Assembly: GCA_038380795.1 (NCBI GenBank)
Contig: CM076259.1
Location: 75,140,200-75,204,199 of the forward strand
DNA length: 64,000 bases
Reading direction: 5' to 3'
Origin: Pyrocephalus nanus
Lineage: Eukaryota; Chordata; Aves; Passeriformes; Tyrannidae
Shown here: positions 39,001 to 53,000 of the stretch, piece by piece
Layout: each line of letters starts with the position of its first letter
Position numbering within the stretch: position 1 is the stretch's first letter
The notes under the pieces: generated by a model
Told to the model about the DNA's origin: nothing
What the model saw: only the letters and a program-made list of their open reading frames with translations
Database searches by the model: none
Translations under genes and position numbers: made by a program

Positions 39001-40794
39001 AGTGCATTGAAGATGCTTGTAAACCACATCCATCTATTTAGGTTCCGACCTAAGCTAAATTTCATGCTGTGCTGCCACAGTGGTACAAGGAACGTTTGGT
39101 ACATTTGACATGGAAAAACATAAAAAGAGATAAGTGCATTAAAAAAGTGCCCTTCTTTTGTTGGTCCTTCTACCAAGAATTTGAGCATAGTTTAGAACTG
39201 GTATTTTTGTTTCCCTCATAACCAGAAATCCCCACATTTGGTTGCTTGCACAATCACTGAAGCTCAAAAGCTATTTTTGGTTTTGATTGAAAAAGAATTT
39301 TAGACCATGGTAAGAAAACATGCCAAATGAATCAGTCTTTTGCATAGAACATGCTTTTCTAGCAACTACAAGCAAGCTCGTCTGATCTCTGGCATTTTTG
39401 CCAGCACAAAGGAACAAGCTGCGACATGGCAAGTGCCAGCCCCCTAGGGATTTACAGAAAAAAAAAAAAAAATAAACTAATGTCTAGAGAGTGTTTTTCA
39501 TGAAATTTAGGATTTTGCCAGGTTGCTGCAGCCTGCACCGCCCTGAGGCTCCAGAGAGATTTCCATGAAGTACTTCTTAGCTACTGCATGTTGTGTCTTA
39601 GTTGCCTAAATCCATATGTACTGCTGTTTAAAACAAATAAATAACTAGACAGATGCTTAGCATGGATCAATGTTATGCATTGCATAATTATTCAGTTTTC
39701 ACCACAAGAGAAGGATTCAGGACTTACATTTTACAACCTGCAACCAATTTTATTGAACTCTATAAAACGTAAATGGATGAAGAAATTTTATAACCTGCAC
39801 TGCTGGGTGCCTTCTGATCTTCTCGAAAAGCTGAATATTTGTTGTGGTTTTGTACAGGGGAAAAAAGAAAGAAAAATTAAATAAAAGCTTTGATTGTTGC
39901 AATGCCTACATGTAAATAAAACACACACTAGGACATTGGGGGAAATCACTCAATCACTTAGCACAGCTTGTTCCAATTCTTTTGTATCCTGGGCAAGGTA
40001 ATTAGAAAGTGCAACAGAACAGATATTATTGTAACGTTTCTTTCTAAATAGTCAATCTCAGCATATAATTTTAAAAAAATAGTATATTAATATTCAGTAA
40101 TAACCTGAATGTAATTATTTACAGATTTACAGTAACTTCTGGACAACATACTTTTAGCAATACATGTTGACCTTGGTCCTTTTGAACCAGTATGGTTGTC
40201 CAGCTGTTATCTGAAGTCTTCACATTTTCCCTGATCTTTAAAAATTTTCCATATCATAAAGAAATACCCAGGAGTAAATGTAATTCTTTGAGTAATCTAT
40301 ATTATCCACACTCAATTTTAAAGTGTCAATAAAACACAATACTTTTCTTCAAACCCCAGCTGCTGACGTAGTAATTTCAGAATATTACATTTTATCTGTT
40401 TATTTTTCAAATACACTTAGAGTTCTCATGATTATGAAAAAAAGTCTAATGTATAAAGTAAGTGTAATATAACAGCTCAGAAGTGAGATGGCAGCTTAAA
40501 CAGACACCTCACATTTATTTATGTCACTTCTTGATTATTTAAAGACAATGCTATGATTTTTTGTGCCACATTCTCCATTTTTGAATGCTTGAGGTTGTTA
40601 ATATGAAGTTGCAATAAATCTGTGATGACATATTTTCCTGATGAGACCTATAACATTTGCTGTGCCAAATAAAAATAAACAAAGGAAACAAACAAACATC
40701 AGGACCTAGAAATGTGAACAAAGCAGGGGAATTGAAGCCAATGCACTCAGAGGCTTAGCAGGGTTTGTTATGAACAGAGTTGTTGAAATACTAC
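33030..40794. other. No gene seen; AT-rich non-coding
   Basis: About 7.8 kb with no supported gene or transposon. The longest open frame is 127 codons at 38805-39188 on the minus strand, rich in Phe, Leu, Ser and Asn. It has no recognised domain or exon structure, and is about what chance gives in this composition. A more complex, less AT-rich segment at about 35840-36050 holds an OTX/bicoid-like inverted pair. A 20-nt microexon-like motif lies at 37319-37338. A15 lies at about 39458-39472. Confidence 0.5.
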
Positions 40795-40810
40795 TTTTTT
40801 TTTTTTTTTT
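40795..40810 (+). repeat. T16 homopolymer
   Basis: Sixteen T residues. On the minus strand it would read as a poly(A), but no retrocopy was recognised beside it. Confidence 0.88.
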
Positions 40811-43800
40811 CTGCTAGCTCATACTTGTTTATCCATTAATTTTTTAGCCACAAAATCTATCTTGTCTGTTTTTTTCTTTCATCTTCTACAATGAACCTCT
40901 CCATCTCTTTTTTTTGAGTATTCATTTTTGACCCTTAGAAGTAGCTCACACTCAAGTGACAATTTTCTTTCCTAGTCCTTGGGAGATAAGCTATTCCTTC
41001 ATTTAATGCAAATTTATCAGCATATTTAGTGTACTTAGTCTGTGTTAGCTCAAGACTTTGAAGACAGGAATTGGTATGTAAAGGCTTAGTTCACTATTTA
41101 ATACAGTCAGACTCCATTTAAATAATGTCCCCACTGTATTAATAGAATAATTAAAAGGTGCTTGTGTCCCTGAAATAACAGAATCATGTTTTATTTTCCA
41201 CCATCCTAATTAGGATATGTTATATTATTATAGGTGGACTATTTCATTTCACTGAAATGAGAGGAAACCTCAAGAGTGAAGCCAACAAAAAGCTTCATAT
41301 TAGCATAAAACTTTGATAGAGGATTGCATTGCTAATGGTATAGGTAAATCAGCTTCTCATTATGCTTTTAAAATATGATATTTTAAAGGGTAAAGGGTAA
41401 AATAGTATCTGCTTTATGAGTAATGGAATTTTTGCTGTTGGATATATAGGAGTAAGAATTCATCCCAAAGGTTTTGTTGTGGGAAATTAACTGATTTATT
41501 TATGAAATACATTTTCATTACAAGTGTACGTCAGATTAGTAAATATGAGGGCTGCAGTCAGGACAACTCTACCTGGTACAACAATGCTGTTACTTTATGA
41601 TATGAAGAGTATCAGCATGCTACTTTGGAAGCTGCAAATTTTGATCAGCTTCTTTAGTTTGTATTGTTTTTTTTCCATAGATGATCTCCCGTAGCCTAAG
41701 GAAAGAGGTATTTAAATGGGCCTCCTTCTAAAACTAAAAGTTGAATAATTATTATTTTCATCTTAGATTATTTATTCTTTTTGTCCTGTCAGCTTGTGAA
41801 ACTACAGTCACCTACCAGAAAACTTACCCTTGCCTTTTGCCCCAAGTTCTTCTGTATTTATGACACATCTGGCCAGTAAGCCTTTTAAAATTTTATACAA
41901 CAGGCACACAACAAAGGCAACTAGGAAATCTCTATGTCTCTTTCCCTGTTTTCATTGTGATCTCATAAATACATCTAAGACATATTTGTATAGCATCTGT
42001 ACTTTGATAGGAACTTTTCTGAATACGTAGTTTTACTAAGAATTTAGCAGCATCCCTTCACTTACAAAGATTAGTTAGAATTAAGTTATTATGCCACTAG
42101 AAACATCAACTTTGATTAACACTTTACACTCATGAGAATAACTATATGGATTTAATTTAAAACATAACCCCCTTCCCCCCAAACAGTCAAAACTCCAAGG
42201 TACATAATAGCATAGGGAGATGTAAAACTGGTGTGGGAATAACTTGCAATAAGAGATAGAGTAACCATTAAAATTAATTTATGTACTAAATTCCATTGGG
42301 ATTTTCCCTTTTTATGTTAAAATTAAGTGCCTTTACTCTTTGGTCATCACCTTACAATGGAATAGAATGTAGTATAAATTTCTCAGCCACTGTCAAAAAC
42401 TTGGATGAAGCTCTTTGCTCAAGAAAAAAAAATGTAAAAATAAATTCAAAAACTGTATATGGAAAGATGGTGAAAATAAACAGATGTTTTGTTTTTTATT
42501 TTTTCTAATTGAAAACTCCATTTTCCAAATTAATTCTCAAACTATTCAGTGTGCTGAAAACAATGAAAAGAAACCAGACAATTAATTGATTCACCTCCCT
42601 TAGAATTCTAAAGCACTGACTCCTCATAAATAAAAAGATTTTAAAAAATGTACAATTTCAAAAAAATATGTCAGAGGAATTTTACTGGGCCAGTATTTTG
42701 GGACTCTGGTGCTACAGAATTATTTTCCAAGCAGTAATGCTTGAAGGATTGCAAAATGGCTTATTTCTTATACATTTCCTTTCTTAATATTACTACCTCT
42801 GTGAGCAATTCGGATTTCAGAGCTATAACTTCCAAAATTTGTTTCTGGGCTTTCATTTGGAGATTAGCAAGAAATTTACAGATTGCTAATAATGCAATTA
42901 TTCATCACAAATAATACTGAGGTATTGAATAATTGACTTTACGGTAACATTTATTTTCTGATACTCTTGTGATTTTCTTTCACTTAATGAGAAAATAATC
43001 TGCTCAGAACACCCAGAAATAGTTGTATTTTCTAGTGGAATAAGAAGAATTAATATCATGTTTCCCATTTCTGTTCAAAATCTCTTTTACATACTAATGG
43101 GGAAGGAAAATGAACAGCAGTACCTGGCACAAGGGTGAGGACCTGAAGCTGTCCTTCTGTAAATAATGTGTCTTAATCATCAGGTGACAGAACCAGGCTC
43201 CTGATTTATGGAGCCACCCCTCCTGGACTGAAATGATGCCTGTCTGGAATAAGAAAAGGCAGGCATTTTGGCTCTGTGTGTGCATTTTAATGCCTTTTCA
43301 GTGACCATGAATAAAAATTCTCCCAGGTTGAAAGAAGGTGGGGCAGAACACAATTTTCTGTTTCTAGAGAGCTCACATGGACCGATTTGTCTGGGGATTC
43401 TTCTAGCAACTGATTTTTAATGGTGACGTTTGAAAAATAAGGAGTCTGAGTTGCTTTCTGTATCTCTGAATTTATTGAGACAAAGTAAATTTTTACAAGC
43501 TGGTTGAACTTAAACCGAGTCTGGTTCATGCTCCACACACATGAACAGCAAGAGAGTGTATATTCTTTACTGAGAGGCAACAAGAATTATCCCAGGAGCA
43601 GGATAAATGCAACTATATGGTTTCTGAGCTGGGCAGTGCTTTTTCAGCTCAAACTGCAGAGAGAGATGCTTGTGTCCATCCTAACTGAGACAAACGTGTC
43701 TGAAGTCTGACTATACTACACTTGGGCAGAATATAATATTCTTAATGCCACCTCTGGAGCTCTGGGATTACGTTCTTCCCTTTATGGGAGTTAACATACA

Positions 43801-45929
43801 ATATCCATGGTTTCACTTAAACTTTTAAAAATATGGGATTTGGGAAAGGATAAATGGGATTCATGTCAAATGGTGTGAATAATTTCACTCAGAAATCATG
43901 AGAGTTGAACTTCAAAATGGCAAAAAAAAGTACTGAAAGAGGTCAAAATTATGTGCAATGTGAAAAATTAAGTATCTGCAACCAACATAAGGCATAATCA
44001 CACAGAGAATTACTGTTATATAAAAACTGTCAAGACAGAAGGAGATGTGTACCTTACAGAGGAGTCCACTTTCAGCCCAGGACCATTTTAATTAGCATCT
44101 TTTTGGGGCGAAACACAGAGGAGAGTAATCTAATTCAAAGAGGAAAAAATCAGAGATAAATTGCAAATACTTTTGAAGTAAATGCTTTTAATGACAGAAC
44201 TTTTGAAAAGTATCATCGTGGTAAGCTGGAGAAATTCCTAATCTGGTTGAACCTAGATTCAATTACAATTATAACATTCACTTTTCTCTTAAAGTAAAAT
44301 CAAATCCAGGAAAACTTCATTACAGACTAAGTTAGGAAATAAAGAACAATTATACATAATTTGATTTTTCTTTTTCCTTCACTCATATTTAATAAACATT
44401 TGCTTTAATTGTGATCAAGGTTTCATTTTTTTAATAACACTTAATAATGAAGTATTATGTAGACAATGGATACTGCAAGAGCAAAAAAGCAGGCTCTGAG
44501 AAAATGCATGGAATACCTACCAGCTCTAAAGAAAGCACTTGTTTTACAGGTTTGCTGTATTTAAATAAAACATGCAGGCACAGGTAACAGTATCACAGAT
44601 GTTGACCAAAAGATAGATCATAATTTGTTTTCACCTTTCTAATACTAAAAAGCTGCAGTAAATTTTGAAGGACTAGAAGAATATTGATGATACTTGTGAA
44701 ACTAATCTCACTGAGTTGTAACATAAGTAGCAAAATATTCATTTCTGAATACCCTGGTTAACTTACAGAAATTTCATATGTTTTCAAAAAAAAGAAATGA
44801 GTCAAGCTTATACACTTACTACTATCCTAGAGAAGATTACATTTGTAACACAACCCTCTTTATAAACCTGCAGCAAAACCTTTGCATTACAATATCAGTG
44901 AACACAAATTCTTAACTATGGCTTTGCAAACATTCTTTAAATGTACTGTAACACTAAACACCTAATCAATAAAATCTCATTAAATACACCCAAGCAACAC
45001 CAATGAAAACAAAAACCCAACAGAAAAGAGCAGTCTAATCGGGGAAATCTGCATGTTTTAAATAGCCAGTTGAAGGTCTTGTCCATCAATGTCTATTTCA
45101 ATTCTGAGGGCACCACTGACAAGCAGCTCTGTGCTCCATTAAAAGACACTGGTCTGTGAAGTGATTTGGAGGTCACCTGTCATTTTCAAAACACGATCAA
45201 TGCAATCCCGAAACAGCCCTCAGATTCATTTAATAAGGGAGAAAAGAATAGGTCAGTGATGCCCTAGTGAGTTGCCTGTTATTTTCTGAAAGGATTTATT
45301 TTTTTATCAGTGTACATCAAGTTCATTTTGTGCTTTTATAAGTAATGGAATTTGCATATTTTCAGACTGAGAAATTCCCTGAAGAAGGCATATTAACACC
45401 TTCTTTAATAAAATATGGGTGAGACTTCCCATATTTTCACATTCATGAACTTGCTTTTACTTCTAAAGGGAAAACAAACCCTTTCACTGATTGCTAAATG
45501 GTTTGTCAGTCTTACACCAGAGAAAAATAACATAAAGCCAATATCAGGAGGCAAGGAACTTAAATTGTATTTTTGATTTTATGTTTGAAACCACTAAATT
45601 CTAGAGATAATAGATGGTGTTTGAAATAAAAATGACAATGTCTTGCTTGACCAATTGTCATAAACATTCTTTTCTGTTAAACATACCTGATAAAAATAAT
45701 ACTTTCTTTTCAGCTAAAAAAGTTAAGTCCTTTGCAAGAAAACATTATTGTGGCTGCTTTGTGACAGGAGGAAATAGAAGTTGGCACAACAGTGATGAAA
45801 AGTGTTTTTCCACCCATGATGCCTAACCATTAAATTGATTACTCCATGTATTTTTGTCTACAGGTGAAGATTTAAAATTGCACATAATTTCTTGAAAGCA
45901 CAGAAACTGTTTTGCAGAGTGCTGTTAGA
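40811..45929. other. No gene seen; non-coding, part possibly conserved
   Basis: Mostly AT-rich. About 45050-45290 has mixed composition, few homopolymers and no repeat signature, the look of a conserved non-coding element, but that is only an impression. No exon or RNA gene supported. Confidence 0.45.
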
Positions 45930-46870
45930 AAGTAGCAGGAGAAGTTCACCTAGACTCACTGGGGGCTGTATCTCAGCAGGGACAGCAGCCTTGAGCTGCA
46001 TAGGTGGTCCCAGGTGAGCACAACTGAGAGTCCTTATGTCCCACTCTCTCTGGGTGGCTCAACAGGATTCAGGAATATGGGAGTAAGGAATAAGGGGAGA
46101 ACCAAGGGAAGGGGGAGCCCAGACTGTGGACCTCCAAAACGCAATGTGCTCTGAACTACTGGAAGATGCTTGCAGTAGCTGGTCACAGTGTGGTCTCTTT
46201 CCTACTTCCTCACCTTGCCCCTTTCAAAGATAAATTAATAAACTCATGGGCTTGCCATCTTGGCAGATGCCAAATCACCTCACTCACAGCTAGCCATTAG
46301 CAACAGCCTGCCTTCCACCTGGACTGTAGCTGTCTCTTCTCAAATCCAATGAGATTTCTCCTCAGCAATTTTTTGGCAAAGTCCAATCCTGTACACACCC
46401 ACCACACCTTATTGCTTCTGGCACTTGGTCCCAGCCATTTGACCAGCCCAAATTTCTGCTTTCTAGATGCTTTGCTGTGAATCAAAGCTGGCAATTTACT
46501 GTAGTATGTTTTCAGACTTCTCCCTTGTTCTTCAGAGATAGCAGTTTAATGTCGTGGAAGAAAAATGGCACTCACAGTGTGTTTCCACCAGTGCTAACTT
46601 CCCTGGCTTCTGTCTCTCAAACCACAGGTCTTCAGTCCCAGAGCTAGACTGACTCATGTGGCCTCAGCAGTGGCTTCATCCTGATGTTTTCCAAGGGCTT
46701 TTGCTCAGCCTGCCCTGTGATTCAGTGCCTACTGAGGGGTTGGTGGAGATACCCCCTTTCAGTGAGCCCGGAACACAACCACCTCAGCTGGTGAAAATGT
46801 CCCCTGCATGCACAGGAGACTGGAGATTGGTGAATCAATTGCTCAGGGCTACTGGCTTTTTGATTCAGAA
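45930..46870. other. Unassigned GC-richer block, possibly an old retroelement
   Basis: About 940 bases clearly richer in G+C than both sides. The first part (about 45960-46285) ends with an AATAAA (about 46230) followed within 60 bases by CTCACTCACA, the order expected of an LTR R/U5 end. I did not recognise the family and found no primer-binding site or flanking duplication. The second part has a 65-codon minus-strand frame (46297-46494) and a 72-codon plus frame (46656-46874), neither with a recognised domain. An unclassified ERV/LTR remnant is the leading guess; a gene-derived fragment is an alternative. Confidence 0.3.
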
Positions 46871-49800
46871 CTAATTGTACACTTCTTTCTAAGCACCTTC
46901 AGGACATCTGAGGCTATATTGGAGGGATGTAAGATTTCAGGACTGGTACTTTTGTTCTGATTTCCTTAGCTTTTCCAGATGCATCTTTTTGTTTGTCTTT
47001 TCTAGATTGCAGCAGCATGTGCTAGCTGGGTCAGGGGTTGCTTTATATATATGTATACTGGATAGCTTGGCATCCTTGTTACTCACCAGATTCGCTTCAA
47101 ATCCTATAGACTTTACTTTTCCTTTGATGTTCACCTAAGCCAGAATTTCTCTGTTATGTGACATTAATGAGCATTTGTCTGGAATATAATCAGAGATTAA
47201 GTCTCCAGTATAGCTGGTAATAAAGCAGCACCTCTTCTTCTTTGCTCTTTGTAGCAATTTTGAATTTCTGCACAGCTTTTGATAACCTGTGAAGTTCCAT
47301 ACCCTTTCTAGGCTTCCAGGTACCCTTTCATAATTTTTAATAGGTAATTTTTTTTCTTACATTTCCCATCACCTGAAAAGACAGTGATAGGAGCCATGAA
47401 ATATATCTCCTGACCTATGTCTAACTCTTCTCTCTTGCAGCCTACTCTCCTTTTAATGATTTCCATCTAAGTTGTGATTCAAATAAAATTAAAAGAAATT
47501 CCAAAGAAAAAATAAAACTTCATGTTTACTGAAAATTATACATTCTAGCAAGGAATTCTTTTAGGAAAGCAGACTACGGCTATCTTGTAAGAAGAAATTG
47601 GTGCTCAGATCCCAAACCCTGGGCTTCAGTACTTGGGATAGAACCTAAAGAGTTGCCCCATAGGGTACCCTTGCCTTACCAACTCATTCAGGACCCCAGG
47701 CCAAGAAAGTTGTGGCCAAGAAACTCATGGCCAAGGACTAATACAGTATTGAAACAAAAGAACAACTCAAATCAAAGCATTGTATAGTGGAAATAGTATA
47801 TCCATGTCAGTAAACACGAGACTCCATATGGCAACCCACACAGTGGGCTTACTGGTCTCATTTAATGAGACCAACTGAGTCATGTTGGAACAAAGGGGCT
47901 TGTGTTGAAAACTTTTTTTTTTTTTCACTTGCAGCAATACAGTGTGTAAGTTTTGTTACTTTTGTTGTTTGTGTGTGTAATTAAAATTTCACATAAATTA
48001 ACCTACTATTGTAGTAGGAAAAACTGAAAATCAAGCTAGTGGGTTTTTTTAAAGTTTCTTCTGAATTTACTGGCACTAGTAGTAATTTGGGTCTCACAAG
48101 GAGAGAAAAGAATAGAATACTTAGACTGACAGTTCAAGTGAGATTTCTTTCATTCTCACAGCATTGGCAAGAATATATTGCTTTATGCTTGTGTACACTA
48201 CAGGTGGTGTAGTTCTTTTTTTTTTCTTTATTTACTAGATAGGCAAAGCTGAAAGCCCTGCTATTTTCTGAATAGAGGGATTTCTTCCAGGTTCAGCTGG
48301 AATCTTTCTTATCTTGGAAAGCCTTTATCAATTTCAAGACCTGTTCCTATTGCTAAAGGAGGAATCTTTCATCAGGTGACCAAAATGGACATATTTGTTT
48401 GTTATTAAGGAAAGAAATGTGATTTATATTCACATTTTTGTACTTACTATATTTCTATGTTGTTAAAGTACAAGTATTTTCAATGTAGCTCTAGCCCTTT
48501 GCTCTTTCTGTATAAAATAAAAATCTATAGATACATTTTCACAAAAGAAACCTAACTGACATTAGTAGTTTTTCCAGATAAAAAGTCAGGACAAAAAAGA
48601 GTAAATGTTCCCCTAAAGAGAGGCAATTGCACCAGGAACAACATAGCAAAACCTAAACCTCAGACATATCTATTTAAATGTACTTGAGCCAGACAGAGTT
48701 CTAAAGATACAGTAAAGCTGTGCAACAGCCAAAATAGCTCTTAAGGCAGGCACAAGTGAGAGGGAGGAAAGGGAATGAAGAAACCCTGAATGACAATTGT
48801 TGTGGATTTCTTTGCAGTGGTAGTTCTCATGAATGATACCCATAATATTGGCATTCAGAAATAGTCTGAAAGACCCCGTTGTATAATGCTCTTACACCCA
48901 TCTCTACCTCATTTTTCCCCTTCTTTTTCCAGTATCAAAAATATACTAACAAATTACAGAGTTAATAGTACTTTCTGGATAGCTGATGAGCCTTTCTCAG
49001 AGCACTTGCAAATCTATTCATGAATTCCTTATTCATGATTCATGGCAGTAAACTCTTGCTCAAAATCTGAATACTTTATTCATAAATAAAATTATATGAG
49101 ATGGAGAGAAAATAATTTGGTTTGGTTTATTAAAACTCCAGGTGGCACAGTGTATTCATCTACAAATACATTTCAGAAGTTTGTCACACAGCGCAATGAG
49201 TACTGCACACAAGAGAGAAATTGTTATTCTAAAAACAGCATGTGTTAATTCAGCATGGATTTTCTGGTGTGAAGCATGGGGTTCTTATGATTGTTATGAA
49301 AACCTGGAGCCTTTTCATCCAGCCATAGTCCTATCTAGACCCATCCTTTCTTTGGCTGCACCTAGACTACACCAGGATCATATCTGAGCTAAGTGCCATT
49401 CTGCCTCGCATCCCATATAACTCTTTATCAGGCAACTAAGCTGCTGCTCCCAGCCATTCCTGAGGGATACCCAGTCTCATGGGCTAAAAGTATTCCAGAG
49501 CATCTACCAAGAAGTAATAGAAGATCTATCAATTATTTATATTTTACCAATAATAAAAAATTTACCAGTAAATAATGTGTGCGTTTACCCCCACTGAGAA
49601 GGTGAGTCTACAGGAGCCTGGATCCTCTGACACACGCAGGAGCTACCTCAAGCTCTGACAGGACTGGCAGGTCATCTCATGCACCCTCCAGATGAAATTA
49701 CACCAGTGCCTGTTGCTTTCTGCTGCCTAAATAGTACATAACAGGGAGGATCTAAATAACTTCCTGAGCACAATAATATTTTCTAATAATAGTGTTGTTT

Positions 49801-50032
49801 TAGGTGACATAAGTATAATTGCAACAAAGGTTTTAGGGGGAATATCTATTACTATGCCAGATGTTGCACTTGAAAAAAAAATTAGCCAGAACACAGAAAC
49901 TGCCCTCAATCAGTGGATTGAGTTATTTCGCAGAATCCTAGTGAATCTGGACATGCAAACAACATCACCTGTCCATTATATTTATTTTAAGTTATAATGC
50001 AAATGGGAAAATGTTCAAAACCTTTCCTTGCC
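46871..50032. other. No gene seen; contains a 21-nt inverted repeat
   Basis: Mixed AT-rich sequence. About 47600-47890 is less AT-rich, repetitive in wording (GGCCAAGAAA and GGCCAAGGA copies near 47700-47740), and contains an inverted repeat with 10-bp arms. T13 lies at about 47910-47922. None of it matched a family I recognise. Confidence 0.45.
47853..47873. repeat. Perfect 10-bp inverted repeat
   Basis: Arms TGGTCTCATT and AATGAGACCA match perfectly around a single central T. The arms are close enough to form a dyad binding site; a hairpin would need some central pairs left open. Function unknown. Confidence 0.85.
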
Positions 50033-50058
50033 AAAAAAAAAAAAAAAAAAAAAAAAAA
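50033..50058 (+). repeat. A26 homopolymer
   Basis: Twenty-six A residues. Lysine-rich or phenylalanine-rich short frames that cross or adjoin it are low-complexity artefacts. Confidence 0.93.
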
Positions 50059-53000
50059 GAGGCTTTTAATTTGTATTCTTTGATTTGAAAATCCTACTGA
50101 AAAATCCTCCTTCCCAAAGTAAACAAAGCAGAAAGTACCTGTCTTCAAATAAGTTAAATATGAGTAATCCAAGTTTCAAACGCTTCTTTTGTTGTTTGTT
50201 TTTAAAAAGGTCAAAGAGCCTGGCAACCAAAAACAACATTGAAAATAGAAAAAGATTTGCAGTTACCAAGAAAAAAATCATTTTAGATAGTAAATTATCA
50301 TTGTAGGCCTTTCAGAGGATTCTTCCACGCTCTTTTAACTCTGCTATTGACCCAATTAGTCTTTTCTGACTGTGTTGTGCTTTGCATCTTGTATGTGACA
50401 TCCAGCACTATATTAAACATTTCCCAACTTCCCCATGTAATTTCCACTTTAAACATATTTCATGAACATTAATGTTATTTTACAAAACTAATTTAATGTT
50501 TTGTCTTTGATTTTTCAAGGCAAGGTGTTTTTTGGTTTTTTTGTTTGTTTGTTTTGCAGTTTTTTTCTTCACTGTTTTTAAGCTCTAATGAAGTATCACC
50601 ATTGCTTTTTTCTTTTCTTAATTGGAAAATTAATAGGTTGGCAGAAGGATCAGAAGTACTCATTTTATACATTTTCTAAAAGGCTAAATCCTTTGTAGTG
50701 CTGGCTTACTAATTGTTCTGGGGTTGTTCTCTTCTCTTTTGGAACATCGTTTGAGAAGTATCAATAAACAATCTCAGCACAAGTAAAACGAGTTACCAGA
50801 TCCCTGATAGTTCTTTCATTTGGGCTTCTTCTGTTACATATTGAATATTTCTAGTGATCTGCTGAGTAACTTCTGCCTCATTTCTGCAGAAACTGAAGTT
50901 GCTGCACGTTTTGCTGGACTGATCATTTTTTTCAAGAGTCTCTGCCACTCTCGCTGAACAGCATTTATGATGCTCAGGATTTGAACTTAAAATTTGACAA
51001 CTATTTTCTACTAACAAGATATTTCCAGGCTGCTTGCAACTTGCCAAACATATCTATTTAAAAAAATAAAGGAAGAGCTAAGTTCCTCAGTCTAAGAGCC
51101 TAAGATGATTCATATACTTCCTGAATACAAATCAGTGCTTTGGATAAGAGAGGATGGGCTCCAGTAGGCACTGTCAGTCAGACAATGAAACAAAGCAGAT
51201 GTTGAATGACACTTTGCATTTAGCCTAGCAGTTTGTGGTAGCAATCTTGCTTTCAGCAAAATAAAATATAAATTCTTGAATGGAATTGAAAAAGAGGAAA
51301 TGAACCAAAGCATATCCCAGTGTGTACATATGCATTTATTCCTAGGTTTCTGTAGATTACATGAAATAACTCTTCCTGTGGATATGAACCAAGGAGCTCA
51401 TTCTCCTCTTCTAATTGTCCAGCCTTGTTATTTTGAAAAACAATGGCATTACACATTATTAAATATATTTCAGACACAAGTGTCTGAGTATATTCACACA
51501 TGATCAAAATATTGTAATATGGTGATATTGCTTCAGGAAATATATATTCAGGTAAATCCTTCCAGATAGATTTTGATCAAAATCTTTGCTAGGAATATTT
51601 TATAAACTATTGTGACTTTCATATCTGGCATTAATGTACCTGAAAATGTTATATTTTAGGTTGAATCAGCTTCTGCTAAAAGACACTTGTGGTACAAAAA
51701 TTAAACATAAATCCATAATATATTCTCTTTTTTTCACACATTATGTAGCAATATAAAAATCCCATTATTTTATTTGCAGTTTTTAAATTTTCAATGCTAA
51801 GGCAAATAGGGATACAAATACTAATACCAATGCAAGTAAAGTAGGAACAAGTAATGTAGTGACATCTAGAAAGAAAACTTCTAACAGCCAGACAAGCACA
51901 GTCATCCTCCATGAATATATAGCTTAAGTCTGGGGACATAAAGGTCTTTCCTCATCACATGAAGAAAAATCAGAAGAAAATCCAAATCAAGCACTAACTA
52001 GTGCATTCATATCACTTCACTATAGGGTTTTCACTTAGGCTTGCAGTCACATAGGTTCTTAGATAGGCAGTGAAGAAAGAAAATGCACTGTTGCCTAAAA
52101 CACTATTTTACAGTATCCTACTTTGCTCTGGTGAGATCTTTGCTACCTCCCATTAACTATAAATGAAGTCATGGGTGACTACATTGCTGCCTTAAAGATC
52201 TATGTTACGTGCCACAGATAGATGAAATTAATCAGATCAAAACAGTCAAGTACACGGAACAGGTAATGTGGTTTGAGATTTCTGAGAATATGACATATAT
52301 AAAGAATTTATACATCACTTTTGGGAACATCAAAAGTAGACAGGCAAGCAGTTCAGTCCACAGGGTCATGCAAGGTTTTGGGAAGTGCTGGGGAATAAGA
52401 CAGAGGCCAGAGAAGTAAGATGAAAGCATTGTAAGAGTCAGTTCATCCAGTGAACATTGCAGTGCCAGAGCAAGTATTAAAATGGTGGAATTGACGCTAA
52501 AAAGTGAAGAAAGAAGAAGAAAAGCAAATATCAAAATGTTCCACAACATGGCTGAAACCCCAAGGAAATCTTTAGTACGATTATGTCACTTCATTTTGAA
52601 GTGTCCAGAAGTTAAAAAATTTTGAGACAACACGCAGCTCACATTGCAAGAAGACCAAGAGCAATACAGAAGCACAGTCTGTAACAAAGGTCTCCTTCAT
52701 AACTGCAGTCAGGAAGGAGATGAAGGGAACCTTGAGAGGAGATGACAGTAGTGACTGGCAAGGGATTGCCTGCTCTAACCTTTCAGCCGTGTCCTCAGTG
52801 GTCAGGAAACATAAACAGCAAGCACAGCTCTTCAAGTCCCGTGTTAGGACGGAGCTTCCTACACAAGTGGTATATCTATAGAAATGTTGGTTTTATCAGT
52901 AGAATTTGAATACTATACTGTAGAAGTCAATTGGTCAAAAAGTATAACTTACAATATAACATACCTACTTCAGCATCACATATTTGTTATAAATTAACAG

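Noticed and set aside
38805..39188. 127-codon minus-strand open frame
   Set aside because: Same chance argument. The composition (Phe/Leu/Ser/Asn) is what translated AT-rich DNA gives, and no family was recognised.
50033..50058. A26 as the tail of a processed pseudogene
   Set aside because: No mRNA-like or intronless coding sequence could be recognised on its upstream side, and no flanking target-site duplication was seen.
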